Shown here piece after piece: positions 1 through 5,923 of a DNA stretch of 7,759 nucleotides (positions within the stretch are counted from its first letter, which is position 1; every line of letters starts with the position of its first letter). The position numbers were made by a program, and so were the translations under genes. The stretch comes from a bacterium (lineage in GTDB: Bacteria > Blakebacterota > Blakebacteria > Blakebacterales > Blakebacteraceae): contig JALGVQ010000150.1 of the NCBI GenBank assembly GCA_025774615.1, positions 1 to 7,759 of the forward strand. The letters are read 5' to 3'. The notes beneath the pieces were generated by a model. The model worked only from the letters and a program-made list of their open reading frames with translations. It did not search any database and had not been told where the DNA came from.

Positions 1-1
1 T

Positions 2-619
2 GTCCGGACGAGCATGAAGAGGGAGGGTATCGGCCGGATGTACGTGCTTCAGAGCGAACTTCAGAGTGACTCTGAACATGCCGTGACACCCATGACCGGC
101 GACTGCCTGGCCTCGCTCGGCACGCACGATATGCCCCACTTCGCTGCCTTCTGGAAGGGCGAAGATACCGAACTCCTGCAACAGCTCGGTCATCTCGACC
201 GCGAAGATGCCAGAAGGATCGACTCAGAACGCGGTGACCGGAGGAACGCTCTTCTGGTATACCTGATGAAAGAGGGATTACTGGAAGAAGGTACACCTGA
301 TCTGGAGACGATCATCTCTGCCTGTCACGCCCTGATGGCGACCGGCAGTGCCCCGGCGATGATGATCACCCTCGAAGATCTCTGGCTCGAGACCAGACCG
401 CAGAACGTGCCGGGAACGACCGATGAACAGCCGAACTGGAGTCGCCGAGGTGCCCTCTCATTGGAGGAAATGATGCGTTCTGAAACGGTGGCCGAAGCCC
501 TGAAGGCTATCGACCGGCTCAGGAGGGAACCGGTCCGAGGCTCGACAGGCGCCGGGATCCGCGAATCGGGCAGATCCGGTAATTCGGCCCGCCAGAGATC
601 AAAGGGGCAACAGAAGTGA
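2..619 (+). CDS. malQ: 4-alpha-glucanotransferase (amylomaltase, GH77), C-terminal part; 5' end outside window
   Basis: The open frame runs into the left edge without a start, so this is the last 205 or so codons of a longer gene; GH77 proteins are usually 500-700 residues. Recognisable C-terminal amylomaltase features are a GTHDMP segment (codons near 119-136) matching the family's THD-x-P region, an LWLE stretch, and [12 protein letters not shown] (near 409-444), which matches the diagnostic N-x-PGT-x-DE-x-PNW motif close to the family C-terminus. The final 45 or so residues after that motif are low-complexity and basic and look like a non-conserved tail. The enzyme is cytoplasmic and transfers alpha-1,4-glucan segments between acceptor chains, freeing glucose and lengthening short maltodextrins. 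Its stop overlaps the GTG start of glgB by 4 bp, indicating one operon with translational coupling. The family call is firm; the symbol rests on the C-terminal motifs only. Confidence 0.88.
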   Translation, partial: VRTSMKREGIGRMYVLQSELQSDSEHAVTPMTGDCLASLGTHDMPHFAAFWKGEDTELLQQLGHLDREDARRIDSERGDRRNALLVYLMKEGLLEEGTPDLETIISACHALMATGSAPAMMITLEDLWLETRPQNVPGTTDEQPNWSRRGALSLEEMMRSETVAEALKAIDRLRREPVRGSTGAGIRESGRSGNSARQRSKGQQK

Positions 620-2510
620 CGGAATCCGAATCGGGCATGCCCTTCCTGACCCGGGAGGACATCCAGCGGTTCAAGACGGGGGCTCACCACTCACTTTACC
701 AGGTGCTCGGTTCACATCCCGGTATCGGACCGGGAGGCACCGAGGGTGTCCGACTCCGAATGCGAAAAGGGTTTCAGTCTGTGGCGACTTCAACTCCTGG
801 GATCCCGGATCCCATCCGCTCTCACGTATCCGGGGATCGGGGATATGGGAGGGGTGGGTGGCCGGCGTCTCCCCGGGCGAGCGTTACAAGTATCACATCA
901 GGGGGAAACGGCGAAGCGGCACCTTCGACAAGGCCGACCCCTTCGCGAGGACCAGCGAGGAACCGCCGGAGACTTCATCGATCGTCTGGGAGAACTCCCA
1001 CGAGTGGGGTGATTCCGGATGGATGAATGATCGGGCAGAGAGGAACAGTCTCAGCTCACCGATCGCCATCTACGAGATCCATCCCGGTTCATGGCGACGC
1101 CCCGGCAACGGGACGAGCGGGTTCCATACCTATCGGGAACTGGCCCCCCTGCTGGTCGAATACGTGCAGGAGATGGGCTTCACCCATGTGGAATTCCTCC
1201 CCCTCATGGAGCATCCTTTCTACGGGTCGTGGGGGTACCAGAGCACCGGCTACTTCGCGCCCACCAGCCGGTATGGGACACCCGATGACCTGATGTACCT
1301 CATCGATATGCTGCACCAGGCAGGGATCGGTGTAATCCTCGACTGGGTACCCTCCCATTTTCCCGAAGACGCCTTCTCTCTCGGCCGGTTCGACGGCACG
1401 CCTCTCTACGAGCATGCTGATCCACGCAAGGGTTATCACCCCGACTGGACCAGTCTGATCTTCGATTACGAAAGCCCTGAAGTCAGGAGCTTTCTGCTCA
1501 GCAGCGCCCATTTCTGGCTCGATCTGTTTCACGCAGACGGGCTCCGGGTCGATGCCGTCGCCTCGATGCTCTATCTCGATTACTCGCGGGCAGAGGGGGA
1601 GTGGGTGCCCAACCGGGATGGGGGTAATGAGAACCTGGAGGCGGTGGACTTCCTGCGCACACTCAACGAGACGATCTATGCCGAACATCCTGACGTTCAG
1701 ATCTTCGCCGAGGAATCAACTGCCTGGGCGGGTGTCTCGCATCCCGTCTCGAGCGGTGGACTCGGTTTCGGTTTCAAGTGGGACATGGGCTGGATGAACG
1801 ATACGCTCGCCTACCTCTCCACTGAGCCGGCCAAGCGCGGTACTATCCATGACAAACTGACCTTCAGGGGACTCTACGCCGGTTCCGAGAACTTCATCCT
1901 GCCCCTTTCACACGATGAAGTGGTCTACGGGAAGGGTTCGCTCCTGAACAAGATGCCCGGCAGAGAGAAGGAGCGGTTCGCCGACCTGCGCCTTCTGCTC
2001 GGATATCAGTATGCCCTGGACGGCAAGAAACTGCTCTTCATGGGAGATGAGTTCGCGCAGGAGGGGGAGTGGAACCACGACCTTCCGCTTCACTGGGAAC
2101 TCCTCGACAAGGTCCCGCACGCCGGTGTGAGTGAATGGGTCACCGCCCTGAACCGGATCTACCGGGAAGAACCTGCCCTGCACCGGCTCGATTGTGAACC
2201 GGGCGGATTCGAGTGGATCACCGCCGATGACTCGAAGCGGTGTGTGCTCGCCTTTCTGCGCAGTGGTGGTGAGGGGGCGGCACCGGTCGCGGTGGTCTGC
2301 AACTTCTCCGATCAACGGCAGGAGAGGTACGCGGTCGGGGTGCCGCATGACGGCGAGTGGGTTGAACTCCTCACCAGTGATGCCGCCCGGTTCGGTGGCG
2401 GGAGTGATGATGAATCGTTGGTGTACAAAGCAGTGTCTGAACCAACCGGACATTTCGATTGGACGATCCAGGTGACCCTGCCTCCCCGGTCGATCCACTT
2501 CTACCGCTGA
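616..2510 (+). pseudogene. glgB: 1,4-alpha-glucan branching enzyme (GH13), frameshifted near position 753
   Basis: GlgB transfers alpha-1,4 chains to alpha-1,6 branch points during glycogen synthesis. The N-terminus starts at GTG 616 (GGGG at 604-607 as a weak ribosome site) and reads [12 protein letters not shown], typical of the CBM48 start, up to EGVR (742-753). From about 753 the family continues in the next frame: [18 protein letters not shown] (753-806) and GERYKYHI, then the complete catalytic barrel. All key residues are visible: DWVPSHF, RVDAV (nucleophile Asp, codon 1551), FAEES (acid/base Glu, codon 1710) and [15 protein letters not shown] (Asp, codon 1914). The original frame stops at 1026; the downstream frame is open from before 753 to the stop at 2508. 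Compared with the usual FRVWAPNA sequence, about 13 bases are missing; restoring them gives a 635-residue protein of normal length. As written, the gene is broken unless the shift is a sequencing error. An internal GTG at 858 could start a CBM48-less product, but has no supporting evidence. Confidence 0.9.
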
Positions 2511-2511
2511 T

Positions 2512-2518
2512 GGAGAGG
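2512..2518 (+). promoter_or_regulatory. Ribosome binding site of the GH57 gene
   Basis: GGAGAGG lies 8 bases before ATG 2527, inside the 16-base gap after the glgB stop. It is the clearest Shine-Dalgarno site in the window and fixes the GH57 start. Confidence 0.6.
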
Positions 2519-2526
2519 TACATCTG

Positions 2527-4068
2527 ATGGGGCGGTACGTCTGCATCCATGGACACTTCTACCAGCCCCCGCGCGAGAACCCCTGGCTGGGGGAGATCGA
2601 ACAACAGCCGTCGGCCGCTCCCTGGCACGACTGGAACGAGCGGATCGCCGAAGAATGCTACGCCCCCAACGCAGCCGCGCTGATCGAAGGTGTCGGGTCT
2701 GCAGAAGAGCCGGTCACCCTCAACAACTATTCCCGGATCAGTTTCGACACCGGCCCGACTCTCCTCTCCTGGCTTGAACGATCCCGTCCTGACATCCTGC
2801 AGGCTATTATCGAGGCAGACCGGATCGGGATGGAACGCTTCTCCGGCCATGGGCCTGCACTTGCCCAGAGTTACAATCACCTGATCCATCCGCTGGCCAG
2901 CAGCCGTGACGTGATGACGCAGATCGTCTGGGGTATCAGGGACTTCCGGCATCGGTTCGGTCGCGAACCAGAGGGGCTCTGGCTGCCCGAAACGGCGGTG
3001 GATACCGGAAGTCTCGAATCGATGGCGGCACAGGGCATCCGGTTCACGATCCTGGCTCCTCACCAGGCCGAGGCTGTCAGACCGATCGGCAGCAACGAAT
3101 GGACCTTACTCGGGGAAAAGGCACTGGTCGACACAACCATACCGTATCTCGTCAGGCTTCCTTCGGGTCGTGAAATGGCAGTCTTCTTCTATGACGACGA
3201 ACTCGGCAAGGCTGTCTCCTTCGGTGGACTTCTCAACGACCGTGAAGCGTTCGCGGACCGATTGCTCGGGGAGCGAGGTCATGGTCATGATCACGATCCC
3301 GACTCCAGCCGGCCGCAACTGATCCACCTTGCGACTGACGGAGAGACATTCGGACACCACGTCAAAGGGGGCGAGAAGACCCTCGCCTGGACGCTCGACC
3401 GGATTGAAAGAGACGCGAATACGGAGTTGACGATCTATGGTGAATTCCTCGATCGCTTCCCGCCGACGCACGAGGTTCGGATCGCAGAGAACACCTCGTG
3501 GAGCTGCCCGCACGGAGTGGAACGCTGGCGTTCCGACTGCGGCTGTGCCGGTGGGCGGTTCCCCGAGGGAGACCAGGCCTGGCGGGCTACTGTTCGGGAG
3601 GCACTCGATTGGCTGAGGGACTCAGTCGCCGAACTATTCGAACGTGAGGCCGGACGATACCTTGCGGATCCCTGGCGGGCTCGTGATGCATACATCGAGG
3701 TGATCCTCGACTCATCTGAGGAGACGGTCACCCGGTTCTTGGATGAGCAGTCACTGTCGGGGGTTACTCCAGAGGAAGCCCGGAAGGTTCTGCCGTTCCT
3801 TGAACTCCAGCGTCATGCCATGCTCATGTACACCAGCTGCGGATGGTTCTTCGACGATCCCGGGGACATCGAGACGGTGCAGATCCTCCAGTATGCGGGA
3901 CGTGTCATCCAGATCGCGCGGACTCAGACAGGGATCGATCTCGAAGAAGGATTCCTGTCGATACTGAAGGATGCGGTGAGCAACGAACCTGAACGGGGTA
4001 ACGGGGCTGATATATACGAGCGCCATGTCCGACCCAATCTGGGAATCTTCCCGGAGACAGCGGAGTGA
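2527..4068 (+). CDS. GH57 family glycoside hydrolase (alpha-amylase/alpha-mannosidase-like, COG1449 type)
   Basis: A 513-residue cytoplasmic protein with no signal peptide. GH57 motifs appear in order: HGHFYQPPRENPW (residues 8-20, motif 1), FSGHGPALAQSYNH (105-118), GLWLPE (150-155, with Glu155 the likely nucleophile) and ATDGETFGHH (269-278, with Asp271 the likely acid/base). A conserved-looking cysteine segment, CPHGVERWRSDCGC (327-340), follows, then a helical region containing MYTSCGWFFDD and ETVQILQYAGR (434-459). Proteins of this type often carry a further C-terminal extension and run to 700-800 residues; this one stops after RHVRPNLGIFPE. A second diverged copy of this tail at 5866 also stops there, so the short form is probably native. 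GH57 enzymes include alpha-amylases, branching enzymes and 4-alpha-glucanotransferases; exact activity cannot be read from the sequence. Its place 16 bases after glgB points to glycogen trimming or remodelling. Confidence 0.88.
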   Translation: MGRYVCIHGHFYQPPRENPWLGEIEQQPSAAPWHDWNERIAEECYAPNAAALIEGVGSAEEPVTLNNYSRISFDTGPTLLSWLERSRPDILQAIIEADRIGMERFSGHGPALAQSYNHLIHPLASSRDVMTQIVWGIRDFRHRFGREPEGLWLPETAVDTGSLESMAAQGIRFTILAPHQAEAVRPIGSNEWTLLGEKALVDTTIPYLVRLPSGREMAVFFYDDELGKAVSFGGLLNDREAFADRLLGERGHGHDHDPDSSRPQLIHLATDGETFGHHVKGGEKTLAWTLDRIERDANTELTIYGEFLDRFPPTHEVRIAENTSWSCPHGVERWRSDCGCAGGRFPEGDQAWRATVREALDWLRDSVAELFEREAGRYLADPWRARDAYIEVILDSSEETVTRFLDEQSLSGVTPEEARKVLPFLELQRHAMLMYTSCGWFFDDPGDIETVQILQYAGRVIQIARTQTGIDLEEGFLSILKDAVSNEPERGNGADIYERHVRPNLGIFPETAE

Positions 4069-4073
4069 TTCAG
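4030..4073 (+). repeat. Left copy of diverged direct repeat: 3' end and stop of the GH57 gene
   Basis: This block covers the last codons of the GH57 gene (RPNLGIFPETAE, stop 4066-4068) plus TTCAGG. Its first 26 bases match 5866-5891 at 22 positions, including 12 identical bases (AATCTTCCCGGA), and its end (GTGATTCAGG) matches 5914-5923. The TCA at 4070-4072 corresponds to the glgA stop codon in the right copy, so the block holds the whole GH57/glgA convergent junction. Confidence 0.75.
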
Positions 4074-4115
4074 GCCGGATAGTATGTTCGATCTGGAATT
4101 GAACATTATATTACT

Positions 4116-4239
4116 GATTCTTGCGTAATGCTACGTTTTGTGTTATATTTATAAAGAATCGTATCGATTATATTTGATAATTCGAGACGATTCTTGATTT
4201 TTGTTGAGTCAGACGCGATATTCATGGAGAATCGTATCG
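4116..4239 (+). promoter_or_regulatory. Operator array of four alternating half-sites, likely bound by AbiEi
   Basis: Four copies of one half-site alternate in orientation: GATTCTT (4116-4122), AAGAATCGT (4154-4162), ACGATTCTT (4187-4195) and AGAATCGT (4228-4235). The second and third form a perfect 9-bp inverted repeat. The first pair overlaps the predicted -35 and start site; the second pair lies in the leader and over the abiEi start. AbiEi antitoxins are known to repress their own operon by binding inverted repeats at the promoter, so autoregulation is the natural reading. The half-sites also form two copies of a 73-bp unit: 4116-4166 and 4189-4239 agree at 34 of 51 positions, ending in the identical AGAATCGTATCG. 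Confidence 0.6.
4121..4149 (+). promoter_or_regulatory. Predicted sigma70-type promoter of the abiEi-abiEii operon
   Basis: TTGCGT (-35, 4121-4126) and TATATT (-10, 4144-4149) are separated by 17 bases, giving an expected start site near 4156 and a leader of about 70 bases. The surrounding DNA (about 4080-4200) is much more AT-rich than the rest of the window. A TATAAA immediately downstream offers an alternative -10. Confidence 0.5.
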
Positions 4240-5024
4240 TCATGCGTGCCCGTGAGTACATACATGAACTGGCATCAAACGGACGCCACCACTTCACCAC
4301 CGCTGACGCTCTCGAAGTAGTCGAAGGCAACCCTCCCGCTGTGCGTGCCCAACTGCGCCGACTGAGGCAGCAAGGTCTGATCGCGGCGCCCGTGCGCAGC
4401 TTCCATGTCATTATCCCCCCCGAGTACAATCGCCTGGGGTGCTTGCCTGCCGACCAGTTCATCGACCAGCTCATGCAGGTCTGGCGTGAGCCCTATTATG
4501 TCGCTCTCTTGAGCGCTGCCGAGAGACATGGTGCTGCTCATCAGCGGCCGCAAACCTTCCAGGTCATGGTGCGTAAGAACCGCCAATCCATCGAGTGCGG
4601 ACAGGTCCGCGTCGAGTTCATCGCTCGAGGTGATCTCGAGAAGATGCCGAGCATCAGTCTCAATACTCTCCGTGGCATACTTCGGTATTCGACACCAGAG
4701 GTGACGGCACTGGAACTCGTCGGTTACCCTAACCACGCTGGCGGGTTGAACAATGTAGCCACGATTCTGTCTGAGCTTGCCGGCGAGATGGTCGCTTACA
4801 AGTTGCTTGAGGCCGCGCGTCTATCACCCTTGAGCTGGTCTCAACGCCTGGGATATCTCCTGGAGCTGGTCGGGGAAGGGGAGATTGCTCAGGCGCTCGG
4901 GCCATTTGTGCGGAAGCATGCTCGGAGCTGCACACCATTGCGACGTGCAGCGAGCGTTGCGGGTGCGAAACGCATTCCGCGCTGGAAACTCATCGTCAAT
5001 GTCGAAGTTGTCTCTGACGAATGA
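4224..5024 (+). CDS. abiEi: Type IV toxin-antitoxin AbiEi family antitoxin / autorepressor
   Basis: About 266 residues from ATG 4224. The N-terminal 70 or so residues (REYIHELASNGRHHFTTAD, then AVRAQLRRLRQQGLI) read as a winged helix-turn-helix. The remainder resembles the AbiEi C-terminal domain: EPYYVALLSAAERHGAAHQRPQTFQVM in the middle, a helical segment after TPEVTALELVGYP, and a W-K-LIVNVEV ending. It has no membrane segments or signal. AbiEi proteins bind operator repeats through the winged helix and neutralise AbiEii without a stable protein complex. The next gene is the matching toxin, overlapping by 4 bp (ATGA), and the half-site array sits over the promoter. The start is uncertain: TTG 4194 adds 10 residues, while ATG 4242 removes six and has GGAG 12 bases upstream. 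Arginine codons are mostly CGT/CGC, unlike the CGG-rich glycogen genes, suggesting separate ancestry. Family assignment rests on layout and partner as well as sequence. Confidence 0.83.
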   Translation: MENRIVMRAREYIHELASNGRHHFTTADALEVVEGNPPAVRAQLRRLRQQGLIAAPVRSFHVIIPPEYNRLGCLPADQFIDQLMQVWREPYYVALLSAAERHGAAHQRPQTFQVMVRKNRQSIECGQVRVEFIARGDLEKMPSISLNTLRGILRYSTPEVTALELVGYPNHAGGLNNVATILSELAGEMVAYKLLEAARLSPLSWSQRLGYLLELVGEGEIAQALGPFVRKHARSCTPLRRAASVAGAKRIPRWKLIVNVEVVSDE

Positions 5025-5845
5025 TTCCCAGGGACAACATCACTGCCTGGCGAGCGCAGGCCCCATGGCTTCTCGATGCGCAGGTCGAGCAGGACCTTGT
5101 CATCAGCCGTGCCATTGTTGAACTGTTCCGTATTCCCGAGTTTGCACACAGCCTGGCCTTCCGTGGGGGTACCGCGCTGTACAAACTCTACCTGACACCT
5201 CCGGCCCGGTATTCCGAGGACATCGATCTCGTCCAGGTACAACCGGAACCGATCGGTAAAACTCTTGATCTGGCTCGTTCGGTGCTTGATCCATGGTTGG
5301 GCGTGCCGCGCCGTCAGCTCAAGGAAGGTCGGGTCAATCTGGTATATCGCTTCGAGTCTGAGGACGCGCCACCGCTCAAGCTGCGACTCAAGATCGAGAT
5401 TAATACTCGTGAGCATTTCACCGAACTGGGAATTGTGCGCGTGCCATTCAAGGTCGAAAACCCATGGTTCCGCGGTGCCGCAGACGTTGCGACGTATGTT
5501 CTCGACGAATTGCTCTGCACCAAGTTCCGAGCATTGTATCAGCGGAAAAAGGGACGAGACCTCTTTGATGTCTGGCACGCCCTGAACATGGGTCGTGCCG
5601 ACCCTCAGGTGCTCCTTACCTGCTTTATGCGCTACATGAACGAAGAAGGCCACACAGTCACACGGGCACAATTTGATGAAAATCTCGCCGGAAAACGCAC
5701 GCAGCCCGACTTCCGTGACGACGTACAGCCGATTCTCCGGCCTGATTTTTCCTGGGACTTTGATTCGGCCATGGACACAGTACTGAATAATCTGGTAGCT
5801 CAGCTGCCTGGCGATCCATGGAAAAGCCAGGTAGCAATTAAGTAG
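5021..5845 (+). CDS. abiEii: Type IV toxin-antitoxin AbiEii family nucleotidyltransferase toxin
   Basis: A 274-residue protein with the full AbiEii/MenT-type nucleotidyltransferase signature: FRGGTALYK (48-55, the G-G/S loop), RYSEDIDL (63-70, with Asp67 and Asp69 as the metal-binding pair), LRLKIEIN (121-128, Lys124 and Glu126) and ELLCTKFRALYQRKKGRDLFD (163-183, containing the Lys and Arg-Lys-Gly-Arg-Asp motif). Relatives act in the cytoplasm; characterised MenT members add nucleotides to tRNA 3' ends and stop translation, and AbiE systems were first described as abortive phage-infection systems. No essential motif is missing, so it should be active. The ATG start overlaps the abiEi stop and lacks a good ribosome site, implying coupled translation that keeps antitoxin and toxin in step. 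Stop TAG is at 5843-5845; no convincing terminator follows. Codon use matches abiEi rather than the glycogen genes. Confidence 0.92.
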   Translation: MIPRDNITAWRAQAPWLLDAQVEQDLVISRAIVELFRIPEFAHSLAFRGGTALYKLYLTPPARYSEDIDLVQVQPEPIGKTLDLARSVLDPWLGVPRRQLKEGRVNLVYRFESEDAPPLKLRLKIEINTREHFTELGIVRVPFKVENPWFRGAADVATYVLDELLCTKFRALYQRKKGRDLFDVWHALNMGRADPQVLLTCFMRYMNEEGHTVTRAQFDENLAGKRTQPDFRDDVQPILRPDFSWDFDSAMDTVLNNLVAQLPGDPWKSQVAIK

Positions 5846-5865
5846 GCTGTCCCCATCTTTTGCAC

Positions 5866-5923
5866 CGACCGAACCTTGAAATCTTCCCGGAAGCCGGGGT
5901 GTGATCCAGAGGTGTGATTCAGG
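5866..5923 (+). repeat. Right copy of diverged direct repeat: stranded GH57 3' end abutting glgA
   Basis: Read on the plus strand this encodes RPNLEIFPEAGV and a TGA (5902-5904), in register with the GH57 C-terminus at 4030-4068. It has no gene body in front: similarity stops just before 5866, and upstream is the abiEii 3' flank. It ends in two near-identical 13-base units (5898-5910 and 5911-5923, 11 of 13 matching), the second containing the glgA stop codon (TCA 5919-5921). It is probably the remnant of the gene end present before the toxin-antitoxin cassette arrived. Confidence 0.7.

Noticed and set aside
797-815. TGGGATCC-C-GGATCCCA quasi-palindrome inside glgB as a regulatory site
   Set aside because: It encodes the conserved W-D-P region in the right frame and has a one-base centre; most likely coincidental coding sequence.
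742-858. Programmed ribosomal frameshift in glgB
   Set aside because: There is no classical slippery heptamer with a downstream pseudoknot, the family does not use recoding, and missing conserved residues (VWA) point to a deletion, not to a simple slip.
1089-3063. Long minus-strand open frames (1089-1688, 1908-2546, 2371-3063) opposite glgB and the GH57 gene
   Set aside because: No family resemblance; they mirror conserved motifs of the plus-strand enzymes.
4086-4104. GTTCGAT/ATTGAAC hairpin after the GH57 stop as an intrinsic terminator
   Set aside because: A 7-bp AU-rich stem with one wobble pair followed by ATTATATTA rather than a T-run; too weak to call.
4074-5865. Transposon or phage-type integration with a simple target-site duplication
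   Set aside because: No transposase, integrase or terminal inverted repeats are visible, and the flanking repeats are too diverged, with coding-type substitutions, to be a duplication made on insertion.
5886-5898. CCCGG-AAG-CCGGG hairpin between abiEii and glgA as a terminator
   Set aside because: The stem is only 5 bp and no T-run follows on either strand; the bases belong to the stranded GH57 coding tail.
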